Source: 'Nostoc azollae' 0708 (GTDB lineage: Bacteria; Cyanobacteriota; Cyanobacteriia; Cyanobacteriales; Nostocaceae). Taken from it: DNA of 64,000 nucleotides. Numbering within the stretch: position 1 is the stretch's first letter; every line of letters begins with the position of its first letter. Shown here one piece after another: positions 51,201 to 59,144 of the stretch. The notes under the pieces were generated by a model, which worked only from the letters and a program-made list of their open reading frames with translations, had not been told where the DNA came from and ran no database searches. The translations under genes and the position numbers were made by a program. The DNA is taken from NCBI RefSeq assembly GCF_000196515.1, contig NC_014248.1:5150001-5214000 (forward strand), in the 5' to 3' direction.

Positions 51201-51558
51201 GCAAAAACAAATTAAATTTGTCCAGATGCTCAGAAGCTGATATTGTCTGTATTGGTGAAATCAGACTGGGACTTAAATTACAGATTGACTGGTGTAGAGT
51301 TAAAAACGTTTCGCCACTAGCTGCTGCTAATAAATTCGGGATTAAACGGGCAGAGTACAACAATCCTATAGGGTATTGTTGTTGATTCACCACTACCAAG
51401 CGATCGCACTGCTCTTTCTCCAAAATCTCCAGCACCACTCCCAAAGTGCTTGTTTCCGGGCAGCTGGGTACGGTTGATAGAAAGTCATAAAGCGGGTAAT
51501 GTAACATTAACATAAGACTTAAGGGGTCATTCTTCCTCTGTCCGCCTTTGGCATCCAT
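48202..51558 (-). CDS. CBS-domain hybrid sensor histidine kinase with degenerate receivers
   Basis: An 1118-residue protein. N-terminus: CBS-like pair (LGVVLEILEKEQCDRLVVVN; KILDWALTDSDGKFVGLVDN). A PAS-like segment follows (LMLQTGNGEVLTQNPAWWQQ). HisKA LACISHELKTPLTAVLGLSR near 415; HATPase HLLSNAFKFT, DTGIGIPEHQQHLIF, GTGLGLVLTR. Then receiver modules: the first reads TIFLNPLLPLLSGW, with Asn instead of the phospho-acceptor Asp; the second has FDVILLDVEAS; a third region (VDLILICLGESA) is degenerate. Start 51558 (MDAKGGQRKNDPLSL); Met at 51516 or 51510 (MLMLHYPLYDF) is equally plausible. Divergent from kaiA. Confidence 0.85.
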   Translation of the reverse strand: MDAKGGQRKNDPLSLMLMLHYPLYDFLSTVPSCPETSTLGVVLEILEKEQCDRLVVVNQQQYPIGLLYSARLIPNLLAAASGETFLTLHQSICNLSPSLISPIQTISASEHLDKFNLFLRYQQNQKNKILDWALTDSDGKFVGLVDNSRLLSFLTRKRSTIGLGLPGMGTENQGVDKTRSYDQNEHQPFKHKPLVKLLERLPWPLMLQTGNGEVLTQNPAWWQQLGVLKDPEGIRQQVETILAPVRPQDLEYTNQQAVKIHPHNRVSETEERATEMKWPADSNHFSRRNEALHSPSVLPIIDELQVPANTTSGSHCYLDAQQGTCTCVVEVQNGQERIWQFAKIPLDSHELKVLSGDSEFTLTTENSELLTEDLWLVLATDVTEQQQLFKELAAKNADLIQLNRLKDEFLACISHELKTPLTAVLGLSRLLVDQQLGELNERQARYASLIHQSGRHLMSVINDILDLTRMETGQMELTPSPVQIREVCDHALSEVKTLHNQPSKFIHSSRSESKHSQDHQFSLSIEPGLEQIVADELRLRQMLVHLLSNAFKFTETSGEIGLRVNRWEGWIAFTVWDTGIGIPEHQQHLIFQKFQQLENPLTRQFEGTGLGLVLTRALARLHGGDVSFLSQEGKGSQFTLLLPPTPPRTSFGESEGGNSESHQPISSQRLVLVVEAVARYIEDLTQHLKSLGYRVVIARSGTEALEKARRLQPKTIFLNPLLPLLSGWDVLTLLKSDSVTRHIPVIVTATGAEKEHAYAHRADSFLSLPVEHQALVPILERLSNTPEGEQIGLENNNNTPIKTPLRILRLVNSELEFVNPQPSLREHRVIEVDDLDQAELLARVWQFDVILLDVEASTAQNYLQKLTKYPRLAAIPLVTCDVATTLSASQIPELSVFPYLTPLGKENANSKGKPDALLSVLQIASGICCPPNILVVDVTMLRDLPQVKSKQVKGEQLEKKSALKSEFAQGESSANTERGSEWFQALIQYLQTAGFKAAMGNCWAEMLQQIRHQSVDLILICLGESAIHKEVQKALKALPDLQLNLPPILVIAQRLNQVKNAEVSQPNKEGYQLLKNNNVVGGLADIAGNIATQILPRSISMEDLLKQINQALLNGKNC

Positions 51559-52186
51559 TATCTGCCAAAGTGCTGAGGGTTTTCATGCATGAAAAAATCT
51601 CCTCCAAGAAAATTCATACAAGCGTTCTTGGTGGCAATTTAAATTTTATAGAAGCAATTAAATCGACTCTCCTTGACAATTGCTTGCCTCCCACAATTTC
51701 CAGAGCAGCTGTGGTTCCGGTTGCCACTCTCGCCAACAACGCGCTATCCTTACCCGTATCTTGTTGGTATTGAAACTCCTTATCTATAGTTACAGCTAAA
51801 ACAATTATCGCTCCAAAGATTCGCTTTAGAACCTTGAGGAATTATAATGATTTAGAATGAGATAATACTTTAACTGCGTTTATGTATCTTAATCAAGGAG
51901 TGAAATGGATAAATCTATCTATATTCAGATAGATATACATAACCCAGCTCATAAAATTTGGTTACTATATCCTCCTCTATTGAACTCTTGAACAACTGGA
52001 TATTAACTTATATTACACATCTGCAAAAATAGGTATTTATTATAAAATACATAATTCCTCAACAATTGGCCGACATAAAGCGTTCTTTACTCAAAGTTTA
52101 CCGAAAAGGTTTTACCTCGCTCAATCAAATTGAATTCAGCCTTAATATCATAATTGAGGCGCTCATCTAAGATTTATAAAAAATAA
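51559..52186. promoter_or_regulatory. Divergent region between the hybrid kinase and kaiA
   Basis: 628 bases, AT-rich. It must hold promoters for both sides. Plus-strand scraps such as HNSSTIGRHKAFFTQSLPKR near 52047-52110 might be remains of the missing kaiA 5' part, but I cannot align them with certainty. A 67-codon reading at 51570 has no coding character. Confidence 0.4.
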
Positions 52187-52783
52187 ATGATACTACCCAT
52201 ATTATTGATTTGGCTACTAGGTGTTAAAAAATATTTATATAACATTGCTATTCCCAATCAGCAGGAAGGTTTCATAGAGGCGTTAAATAATGTCATAGAT
52301 GACATTGTGAACCTATTTTTTGGTTCACAATTGACTCCTACTAGTGCTGCAAAAATCCACCAACTACATAACACGAGACAGTTAAATACCAATCAAACAG
52401 GAGATAACAATACTCAATATACCTACGTCTTAGCCTGTAATTACCAAAAAAACCAGCAATGGTTTCAGAAAATGAGTGCAGATGAAAGGCAGGAACTATT
52501 AGCACAACTTAAATCAGATTACCGACACATTTTGATAGATTACTTCACAACAGACAAAACATTGAAAATAGCGATTGATAAATTCATCAACGCCTTATTT
52601 TATGCTAATATTCCTGTGCCACAAATTATAGAAATCCACATGGAACTGATTGACGAATTTTCCAAACAACTAAAATTAGAAGGGAGGAGCGATGAAACAT
52701 TATTAGATTACAGGCTGACATTGATAGATATTTTGGCACATCTGTGTGAAGTCTATAGAGTTTCCAGTTCTAAAATAAATTGA
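52187..52783 (+). CDS. kaiA: Circadian clock protein KaiA, shortened N-terminus
   Basis: A 198-residue reading. Residues about 96-195 are the KaiA C-terminal domain: LKSDYRHILIDYFTTDKTLK, IDKFINALFYANIPVPQIIE, IHMELIDEFSKQLKLEGRSD, ETLLDYRLTLIDILAHLCEV. This four-helix dimer binds KaiC and promotes its phosphorylation. The first 45 residues (ILPILLIWLLGVKKYLYNIA, FIEALNNVIDDIVNLFFGSQ) fit the last strand and helix of the receiver-like domain of full-length KaiA (about 284 residues), so roughly 80 N-terminal residues are missing. Translation could also start at Met-96 (52472), giving the 102-residue form known from Anabaena. Confidence 0.88.
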   Translation: MILPILLIWLLGVKKYLYNIAIPNQQEGFIEALNNVIDDIVNLFFGSQLTPTSAAKIHQLHNTRQLNTNQTGDNNTQYTYVLACNYQKNQQWFQKMSADERQELLAQLKSDYRHILIDYFTTDKTLKIAIDKFINALFYANIPVPQIIEIHMELIDEFSKQLKLEGRSDETLLDYRLTLIDILAHLCEVYRVSSSKIN

Positions 52784-52970
52784 ACTTGTTTAATTGGTAT
52801 GATTTTCTCTACACCCTACACCCCACACTCTGTTTTCGCCCAGTAGGTATTTAGCACTGCGTTTTAACCGGACAGCAGCAAAAACCCCTTGTACATAGCA
52901 AAGGTAAGTAAATACACATCATGTATTTAGTAATACTCTGTATATTGTATTCCTAATACTCAGAGTCTAT
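52784..52970. other. Part of the kaiA-kaiB spacer
   Basis: Non-coding, AT-rich; with the repeat that follows it makes the kaiA-kaiB gap 349 bases long. tattcctaatactcagagtc near 52949-52968 also has a counterpart near copy 1 (25757-25772), so the repeat may extend this way. Confidence 0.5.
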
Positions 52971-53126
52971 CTAGTAGAGTACGGCGTAAATAAACCAACT
53001 ATTCCAAATCTCTGAAAAGCTCACGCCGTATACATTTTGAATTTTGTTAGCGCAGCCTGCTGGAAGCACTATTTTGTTAGCGTAGCCCTTCTGAAAGAAG
53101 CATTTTAAATTCACGGCGGTACTAGT
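52971..53126. repeat. Dispersed repeat, copy 2, directly before kaiB
   Basis: Reverse-oriented relative to 25494-25647. From ctagtagagtacggcgtaaa to ttcacggcggtactagt, with the shared blocks attccaaatctctgaaaag and cttctgaaagaagcatttt. It ends 6 bases before the kaiB ATG, so the kaiB ribosome-binding region lies within it (ggcggt is the only purine-rich candidate). Confidence 0.75.
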
Positions 53127-53132
53127 AAATTT

Positions 53133-53444
53133 ATGAATAAAGCCAGAAAAACCTATGTTCTCAAGCTTTATGTAGCAGGGAACACACCCAACTCTGTGCG
53201 AGCATTAAGCACACTTAAAAACATCCTAGAACAGGAGTTTCAAGGAGTATATGCCCTAAAAGTAATCGACGTTCTTAAAAATCCACAATTAGCGGAAGAA
53301 GACAAAATACTAGCCACACCGACATTATCCAAGATTTTGCCACCCCCAGTTCGCAAAATCATCGGCGATCTTTCAGATAGAGAAAGAGTTTTGATAGGAT
53401 TAGACTTACTTTATGAAGAATTGAGTGAAGAAGACTGGGAATAG
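53133..53444 (+). CDS. kaiB: Circadian clock protein KaiB
   Basis: 103 residues, the normal size. [20 protein letters not shown] starts the thioredoxin-like fold; [20 protein letters not shown] and [20 protein letters not shown] are the fold-switching core and cis-proline loop. The C-terminus is acidic ([10 protein letters not shown]). KaiB binds the KaiC CI ring after fold switching and sequesters KaiA. It lies 86 bases before kaiC, normally as a kaiBC transcript. Confidence 0.97.
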   Translation: MNKARKTYVLKLYVAGNTPNSVRALSTLKNILEQEFQGVYALKVIDVLKNPQLAEEDKILATPTLSKILPPPVRKIIGDLSDRERVLIGLDLLYEELSEEDWE

Positions 53445-53529
53445 TTAAGATATTAATTCATAAAATTCCTAAAAACTGAGTACCCAAGTAATTTAAAAAG
53501 CCGGGTTAAATACCCATATTTGATCAGCA

Positions 53530-55074
53530 ATGAGTGACAAAGCGCAACAAGAGCAACAAAATCCACCAATTGGGGGTGTAGAGAAAATCCGCACAATGAT
53601 CGAGGGTTTTGACGATATTAGTCATGGCGGTTTACCAGTCGGGAGAACAACCTTAGTCAGCGGTACTTCTGGTACAGGTAAAACCTTATTATCCCTACAA
53701 TTTTTGTATAATGGCATCACTTACTTTGATGAACCAGGAGTATTTGTTACCTTTGAAGAATCACCAAGCGACATTATTAAAAATGCCCATATTTTTGGGT
53801 GGAATTTGCAAAAACTGATTGAAGAAGGAAAGTTATTTATTCTCGATGCATCTCCGGATCCTGAAGGTCAAGATATTGTCGGCAACTTTGACCTATCAGC
53901 CTTAATTGAACGCTTACAGTATGCCATTCGCAAATACAAAGCTCATCGGGTTTCCATTGATTCAATCACAGCAGTATTCCAACAATATGAAGCAGTGGGA
54001 GTAGTGCGACGAGAAATATTTCGCCTAGTAGCACGTCTCAAACAATTATATGTCACTACTATCATTACCACAGAACGTGGAGAAGAATATGGACCTGTAG
54101 CTTCTTTTGGAGTAGAAGAATTTGTTTCCGACAATGTAGTCATTGTTCGCAACGTTTTAGAAGGAGAACGCCGACGACGGACAATTGAAATTCTCAAATT
54201 ACGTGGAACAACTCACATGAAAGGTGAATATCCATTCACCATTACTAATGCAGGAGTTAACATTTTCCCATTAGGAGCAATGCGGCTAACACAAAGGTCT
54301 TCAAATGTCCGCGTATCTTCGGGAGTCAAAACTCTAGATGAAATGTGTGGTGGTGGTTTCTTTAAAGATTCGATTATTTTAGCCACAGGAGCCACAGGTA
54401 CTGGTAAGACTCTGTTAGTCAGTAAATTTATTCAAGATGGCTGTGTGAGCGGTGAGAGAGCAATTTTATTTGCTTATGAAGAATCCCGCGCTCAACTGTC
54501 TCGAAATGCCTATTCTTGGGGAATTGATTTTGAAGAATTAGAACACCAAGGCTTATTAAAAATAATTTGTACCTATCCCGAATCAACTGGGTTAGAAGAC
54601 CACTTGCAAATTATTAAATCAGAAATTGCTGATTTTAAGCCAGCTAGAATTGCCATTGATTCTCTCTCAGCCCTGGCTAGAGGCGTAAGCAATAATGCTT
54701 TTCGTCAGTTTGTAATTGGTGTTACAGGCTATGCCAAACAAGAAGAGATAACAGGGTTCTTTACGAACACAAGCGACCAATTTATGGGGTCACATTCAAT
54801 CACTGATTCTCATATTTCCACGATTACTGATACAATTCTCATGTTGCAGTATGTGGAAATACATGGTGAAATGTCACGGGCAATCAACGTATTCAAGATG
54901 AGGGGTTCGTGGCACGATAAGGGGATTAGGGAGTACAATATTACGGCTGATGGGCCGAATATCAAAGATTCATTCCGTAATTATGAACGAATTGTTAGTG
55001 GAGCGCCTACCCGCGTTATCATGGACGAAAAGGCGGAACTTTCTCGCATTGTCAAACGTTTTGAAGAGAAGTAG
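53530..55074 (+). CDS. kaiC: Circadian clock ATPase/kinase KaiC
   Basis: 514 residues, two RecA-like halves. CI: Walker A VSGTSGTGKTLLSLQFL, catalytic Glu pair in VTFEESPSD. CII: Walker A ATGATGTGKTLLVSKF, then AYEESRAQL. The autophosphorylation pair Ser-Thr is seen in SHISTITDT, with the regulatory Thr before it in SHSITDS. The C-terminal tail binding KaiA (SELSR-like KAELSRIVKRFEEK) is present. It is the hexameric core oscillator that sets circadian timing. Intact, so kaiB and kaiC appear functional. Confidence 0.98.
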   Translation: MSDKAQQEQQNPPIGGVEKIRTMIEGFDDISHGGLPVGRTTLVSGTSGTGKTLLSLQFLYNGITYFDEPGVFVTFEESPSDIIKNAHIFGWNLQKLIEEGKLFILDASPDPEGQDIVGNFDLSALIERLQYAIRKYKAHRVSIDSITAVFQQYEAVGVVRREIFRLVARLKQLYVTTIITTERGEEYGPVASFGVEEFVSDNVVIVRNVLEGERRRRTIEILKLRGTTHMKGEYPFTITNAGVNIFPLGAMRLTQRSSNVRVSSGVKTLDEMCGGGFFKDSIILATGATGTGKTLLVSKFIQDGCVSGERAILFAYEESRAQLSRNAYSWGIDFEELEHQGLLKIICTYPESTGLEDHLQIIKSEIADFKPARIAIDSLSALARGVSNNAFRQFVIGVTGYAKQEEITGFFTNTSDQFMGSHSITDSHISTITDTILMLQYVEIHGEMSRAINVFKMRGSWHDKGIREYNITADGPNIKDSFRNYERIVSGAPTRVIMDEKAELSRIVKRFEEK

Positions 55075-55196
55075 ATTTCTGATTTTTAAATTCGGTATAG
55101 TAGTATATTATTTGCTTCATTTAGTATCGTGCTATATTCTATGTGAAGACAAGTTTTCTGCCGCTACATAGATTGATTTTCGTGTGAGGGGATGCG

Positions 55197-57104
55197 GTGA
55201 AAGGACAGCACTTATTTCATAGTTTCTTGCCTGGTGTAACAGCAGCAGTATTAACGACTCAATCGGCTTGGGCTAATACCCATAAAGTTGGTGACGTCAA
55301 AGTGGTGTCTTCTCCTAGTATCTTGACTGCAACCAATGGGAAACCCTCAGTTGTGGACGACATCAACAGACAGCAGCGCAATACCGCAGTTGATAATTCT
55401 CCAGCTTTAGTAGCTACTCTGGATTTTAGTAACCTGAGTGTGACGTCTGTGGCTAGTCACGATGTTAGAGAAGCCTCTTTGGTTCATAATGGCAGCGTGA
55501 CAAAAGAAAACAGCCCGAAAACACTTTTGCCAAATGCAGTGACTAGTGCAAAATTAGCACAGTTACGGGAAGGGGAAAAATGTTTACAGGCAAGGCAAAA
55601 AAGCCAAGCTGCTATGCTTCTGGCTTTAAAGGCTTGTTCACAAAAAAATGGGGCGTCCAAGAAGGTAGCTCAAGTTACTAATCCTGGTGATTCACAAACG
55701 CCTAATACTTCAGAGCCATCTGTTCCAAACGTAGAAACTGCCACACCTGCACCGACAGACTCTAAAGGGTCACCTCTGGAAAACCTGAATTCTAATCCTA
55801 ATCCTCTGCTATTTCCCACAAAACCAGAGGAAGTCAGGCTTCAGAAAAATCAGCCCATTACTTTGGCCGAGGCGCTGGAACTGGCAAAGCAGAATAACAA
55901 CGAATTACAAGTGTCGATATTGCAGTTAGAGCGCAGTAAATCTGCTCTCCGAGAAGCCCAGGCTGCCTTGTTGCCTACTTTGGGGGTGAATGGTAATGTC
56001 ACTAATAGCCGTAGTTCTAGCAACACACTGCAAGCTAAACAGCAAGAGAGGTTAAATCCTCTGTCACCTGATGCTGAATCGAATACTAGCTTTGGTGGTC
56101 AAGCAGAACTTACGTATAATCTTTATACGTCTGGGAGACGAAATGCAGCAATTACAGAGGCTGAGGAACAGGTACGATTTCAGGAATTAGATGTAGAAAG
56201 ACAATCTGAAGAAATTCGCCTGAATGTTGCCACAGATTACTATAATCTGCAACAGGCAGATGAAAATGTACGTATTTCTCAGTCGGCGGTACAGAATTCT
56301 GAGGCTAGTTTGCGAGATGCACAGGCTTTGGAAAGGGCTGGAGTGGGTACAAGATTTGATATGTTGCGATCGCAGGTGAATTTAGCCAATGCCGAACAAG
56401 AGTTAACTGATGCTCGTTCTCAGCAAGCCATCGCTCAGCGGCGGTTAGCTACTCGCCTAAATCTGCCACAGTCGATAAATATCACTGCTGCTGACCCTGT
56501 GCAGTTAGCTGGTCTTTGGGAACGTGGTTTAGAAGATAGCATTATCTTAGCTTATCAAAACCGCCCCGAACTACAACAGCAGTTGGCACAGCGGAATATT
56601 AGCGAACAACAAAGAAGACAAGCTCTAGCATCTTTAGGACCGCAAATTAGTTTAGTTGCCAGCTATGACCTGCTAGATGTGTTTAATGATAGTATCAACG
56701 TTAGCGATGGTTATTCTGTGGGAGTGCGAGCCACCCTGAATTTATATGATGGTGGTGCAGCAAAAGCAAGAGCAGCCCAGGCTAAAACTAATATTGCGAT
56801 CGCTGAAACTAATTTTGCAGAACAACGTAACCAAATCCGTTTTCAAGTAGAACAGGCTTATTCTACCCAGATCGCTAACTTGGAAAACGTCCAAACTTCC
56901 AACGCGGCTCTAGAGCAAGCCAAAGAGTCCCTACGGTTAGCTCGTTTGCGATTCCAAGCTGGTGTAGGTACTCAAACAGATGTGATTAACGCGGAAAATG
57001 AACTTACCAGATCCGAAGGTAATCGCGTTCGCGCCATCTTGAACTACAACCGTGCTTTAACCGAGTTACAACGCTATGTAACATCTAGGGCTTTTAAGAA
57101 GTAA
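55197..57104 (+). CDS. hgdD: TolC-family outer membrane efflux protein (HgdD-like)
   Basis: 635 residues with a GTG start at 55197 preceded by gagggga (strong ribosome site). Signal peptide MKGQHLFHSFLPGVTAAVLT ends near SAWA-N. Residues about 30-215 form an extra N-terminal region with low-complexity linker. The TolC/OEP repeats follow (ITLAEALELAKQNNNELQVS; AQALERAGVGTRFDMLRSQV; ARLRFQAGVGTQTDVINAEN). TolC trimers make the outer-membrane exit duct. In Anabaena, the gene after kaiC is hgdD, needed for heterocyst glycolipid export; synteny supports the same role here. Confidence 0.85.
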   Translation: MKGQHLFHSFLPGVTAAVLTTQSAWANTHKVGDVKVVSSPSILTATNGKPSVVDDINRQQRNTAVDNSPALVATLDFSNLSVTSVASHDVREASLVHNGSVTKENSPKTLLPNAVTSAKLAQLREGEKCLQARQKSQAAMLLALKACSQKNGASKKVAQVTNPGDSQTPNTSEPSVPNVETATPAPTDSKGSPLENLNSNPNPLLFPTKPEEVRLQKNQPITLAEALELAKQNNNELQVSILQLERSKSALREAQAALLPTLGVNGNVTNSRSSSNTLQAKQQERLNPLSPDAESNTSFGGQAELTYNLYTSGRRNAAITEAEEQVRFQELDVERQSEEIRLNVATDYYNLQQADENVRISQSAVQNSEASLRDAQALERAGVGTRFDMLRSQVNLANAEQELTDARSQQAIAQRRLATRLNLPQSINITAADPVQLAGLWERGLEDSIILAYQNRPELQQQLAQRNISEQQRRQALASLGPQISLVASYDLLDVFNDSINVSDGYSVGVRATLNLYDGGAAKARAAQAKTNIAIAETNFAEQRNQIRFQVEQAYSTQIANLENVQTSNAALEQAKESLRLARLRFQAGVGTQTDVINAENELTRSEGNRVRAILNYNRALTELQRYVTSRAFKK

Positions 57105-57124
57105 ATCAACTTTTTAAAAGAGCC

Positions 57125-57168
57125 AAAAGCCTCATTTAGCAGTGTAATTACTAGCAAATGAGGCTTTT
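57125..57168 (+). terminator. Terminator after the TolC-family gene
   Basis: aaaagcctcattt pairs perfectly with aaatgaggctttt over an 18-base loop. The T and A flanks make it work on either strand. It is about 20 bases past the stop codon. Confidence 0.85.
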
Positions 57169-57206
57169 ATCAGTTATCAGTTAAATAACTAAATTTTCAA
57201 TGCCCA

Positions 57207-57584
57207 ATGACTAAAATCACATCCAAAGAAATTGCCCAGTTCCGCTCTCAACTAGCAGATGATCTTCAAGCAATGGAAGCATTAGACTTGATTGAGGATT
57301 GTGATGGAGACTTAGAAGATGCAGCTATGACCCTTGCTATCAAAGCTGGACAAGAACCAGGACGAACAAATTCTGAGTGGTTAGACGCTTTAGCAAAAAA
57401 ATGGCGTGCAGTCCTGTGTGAACAAGAATATCGGGAAGATTTGCTCAATGACTCAGTTGCTGGCATGATGTCACACCTGAAAAGTATCCCAGAGTTTCCC
57501 AATATTTTGGTAACCCCAGTTTTAATATATGTCCTCAAGCAAGGCGTGAATAATTTTTGTGAGCCTTTGGATTCTTTAAAATAA
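57207..57584 (+). CDS. Conserved unknown cyanobacterial protein
   Basis: 125 residues, acidic N-terminal half (LADDLQAMEALDLIEDCDGD, LEDAAMTLAIKAGQEPGRTN) and WLDALAKKWRAVLCEQEYRE. No membrane span or catalytic motif. Intact, with sensible codon use. The LEDxAxxLAIxAG block may be a UBA- or helical-repeat-like structure (guess). Confidence 0.6.
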   Translation: MTKITSKEIAQFRSQLADDLQAMEALDLIEDCDGDLEDAAMTLAIKAGQEPGRTNSEWLDALAKKWRAVLCEQEYREDLLNDSVAGMMSHLKSIPEFPNILVTPVLIYVLKQGVNNFCEPLDSLK

Positions 57585-57626
57585 TATTTAGTGCTGACTG
57601 TGGGGTGGAGCTAGTAGCACAAGGCG

Positions 57627-57661
57627 AAAGTCAAAAGTCAAAAGTCAAAAGTCAAAAGTCA
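57627..57661. repeat. Heptamer tandem repeat (aaagtca x5)
   Basis: Five exact copies in the 204-base spacer before the next gene. Confidence 0.92.
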
Positions 57662-57788
57662 GAAATATTATGGAGTAGGCTTTTTCTCTATTTTAAATGG
57701 TTGCTCTATTGATGTGATGCCGTAGTATACTACTGCTGATACCCTGTTAATTAAGGACAATTTTTTCCAGATAACAATTTTTAGATCA

Positions 57789-58289
57789 ATGAATTACCTT
57801 GTTGCCGTATTATCCGATCGCATCCAAGCTGAAGCTGCTTACTTAGACCTAGAAAAAGTAGGTATAAATAGCTCTATCCTGGGTAGAGGATACAAAACCG
57901 CTGATGAGTTTGGTTTGATTGATCCCAAGGAAGAAGCTAAAAAACAAGCAAGATTGATGGCATTCTGGCTGCTACCATTTGGCTTTTTTGCTGGTTTTAC
58001 CTTCAGTTTCATCACTGCCTTAGATACCTTTGCTTGGGCTGGAGAAATTGGCAATCATGTAATTGGCGGGCTACTTGGTGCTGGTAGCGGCGCTATGGGT
58101 AGCGTATTTGTTGGTGGTGGTGTAGGTTTAGTTTCAGGTGGTGGAGATGCTTTACCCTACCGCAATCGCTTGGATGCTGGAAAATACATAATTGTCGTTC
58201 AGGGTTCAGAAACTCTGACTCGCCAAGCTACTCGCATATTACGCCAGTTTGACCCAGAAAATATCCAAGGTTATGCAGAAATAAATTAA
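57789..58289 (+). CDS. Conserved membrane protein with glycine-zipper segment
   Basis: 166 residues. N-terminal LVAVLSDRIQAEAAYLDLEK resembles a ferredoxin-like alpha-beta unit (general stress protein 17M style). Two hydrophobic stretches follow: LMAFWLLPFGFFAGFTFSFI and a glycine-rich VIGGLLGAGSGAMGSVFVGG. The C-terminal KYIIVVQGSETLTRQATRIL repeats the alpha-beta type. It is probably a membrane-associated protein; function unknown. Codes intact. Confidence 0.6.
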   Translation: MNYLVAVLSDRIQAEAAYLDLEKVGINSSILGRGYKTADEFGLIDPKEEAKKQARLMAFWLLPFGFFAGFTFSFITALDTFAWAGEIGNHVIGGLLGAGSGAMGSVFVGGGVGLVSGGGDALPYRNRLDAGKYIIVVQGSETLTRQATRILRQFDPENIQGYAEIN

Positions 58290-58307
58290 TTCGTAATTCG
58301 TAATTCG
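58287..58307. repeat. Heptamer tandem repeat (taattcg x3)
   Basis: Three copies overlapping the stop codon of the preceding gene and ending before the S4 gene. Confidence 0.85.
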
Positions 58308-58341
58308 TAATTATTCAATTACTAGCGAGTCCCCAGTCCCC

Positions 58342-59121
58342 ATGTTACCCAGAAAAGAACTTTTAAGAGGTGTTGAAAATCGTGATAGTATAGCTCGGGT
58401 GATTGACCAGGCAGAGCAAGCTATAAAGACCTGGGAAGTGGTTTTAACTGATTTTTTGTCTCCGCCAGAGTTAGCAGAAATTCAACGGGTGTTTAGTCGA
58501 TTAACAGATGTGCATTTGGTAGCTTGGGGTGGATATCCTCAAGCTGAACGTCAAAGAGTGACGATCGCACGTTCTGAATTACCCTTAGATCAATCTCAAG
58601 TTGCAATCACCGCTTTAGAAATTGTCGGTAACTTTCTGTTTGATACTGCAACTCACCGCGATTTTTTAGGGGCGATCTTGGGGACGGGAATTGTTCGAGA
58701 AAAGACTGGAGATATTATGGTTTTGGGAGAAAGGGGAGCGCAAGTAATTGTAGTCCCGGAACTAACAGAATTTTTGGAGATGAGTTTGAAACAGGTGCGT
58801 TCTGTTCCAGTAAAAACTCAACCCATTGATATCAATGAGTTAAAAATCCGCGAACCGAAAAAGAAAGAATTGACGACTGTAGAAGCTTCTTTAAGATTAG
58901 ATGCGATCGCATCAGCCGGTTTTGGGATGTCTCGTAGCAAAATGGTTGATTTAATCGACTCCGGTGATGTGCGTGTGAATTGGAAAGAAATCACTCAAGC
59001 TAGTTCCCAACTGAAAACCGGAGATTTAATTGCCATTCCCGGTAAAGGACGTTTAGAAGTTGGTGAAATTACCGTTACTAAAAAAGACCGTTACCGCATG
59101 CAATTAACTAGATATATGTAG
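58342..59121 (+). CDS. Photosystem II S4-domain protein
   Basis: 259 residues. N-terminal RKELLRGVENRDSIARVIDQ and FLSPPELAEIQRVFSRLTDV, middle ERQRVTIARSELPLDQSQVA, and a C-terminal S4 RNA-binding fold LRLDAIASAGFGMSRSKMVD / LIDSGDVRVNWKEITQASSQ. The combination is the cyanobacterial family annotated as photosystem II S4 domain protein. It may bind RNA or rRNA during photosystem II biogenesis; the exact role is unproven. Normal length. Confidence 0.88.
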   Translation: MLPRKELLRGVENRDSIARVIDQAEQAIKTWEVVLTDFLSPPELAEIQRVFSRLTDVHLVAWGGYPQAERQRVTIARSELPLDQSQVAITALEIVGNFLFDTATHRDFLGAILGTGIVREKTGDIMVLGERGAQVIVVPELTEFLEMSLKQVRSVPVKTQPIDINELKIREPKKKELTTVEASLRLDAIASAGFGMSRSKMVDLIDSGDVRVNWKEITQASSQLKTGDLIAIPGKGRLEVGEITVTKKDRYRMQLTRYM

Positions 59122-59123
59122 GT

Positions 59124-59144
59124 GACTGGGGACTGGGGACTGGG
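59124..59144. repeat. Heptamer tandem repeat (gactggg x3)
   Basis: Directly after the S4 gene; one base different from the array at 44738-44772. Confidence 0.85.

Noticed and set aside
51570-51773. A 67-residue gene between the hybrid kinase and kaiA
   Set aside because: No ribosome site, random composition and no recognisable motif; more likely part of the divergent promoter region.
52187-52480. A separate small membrane protein before kaiA
   Set aside because: The first hydrophobic residues (MILPILLIWLL) look like a membrane span, but the frame is continuous with the KaiA domain and fits the end of the KaiA receiver-like domain better.
57627-57661. Repeats as a CRISPR array
   Set aside because: Units are 7 bases and directly adjacent without spacers; the same holds for all other tandem arrays seen. 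No cas gene is present.
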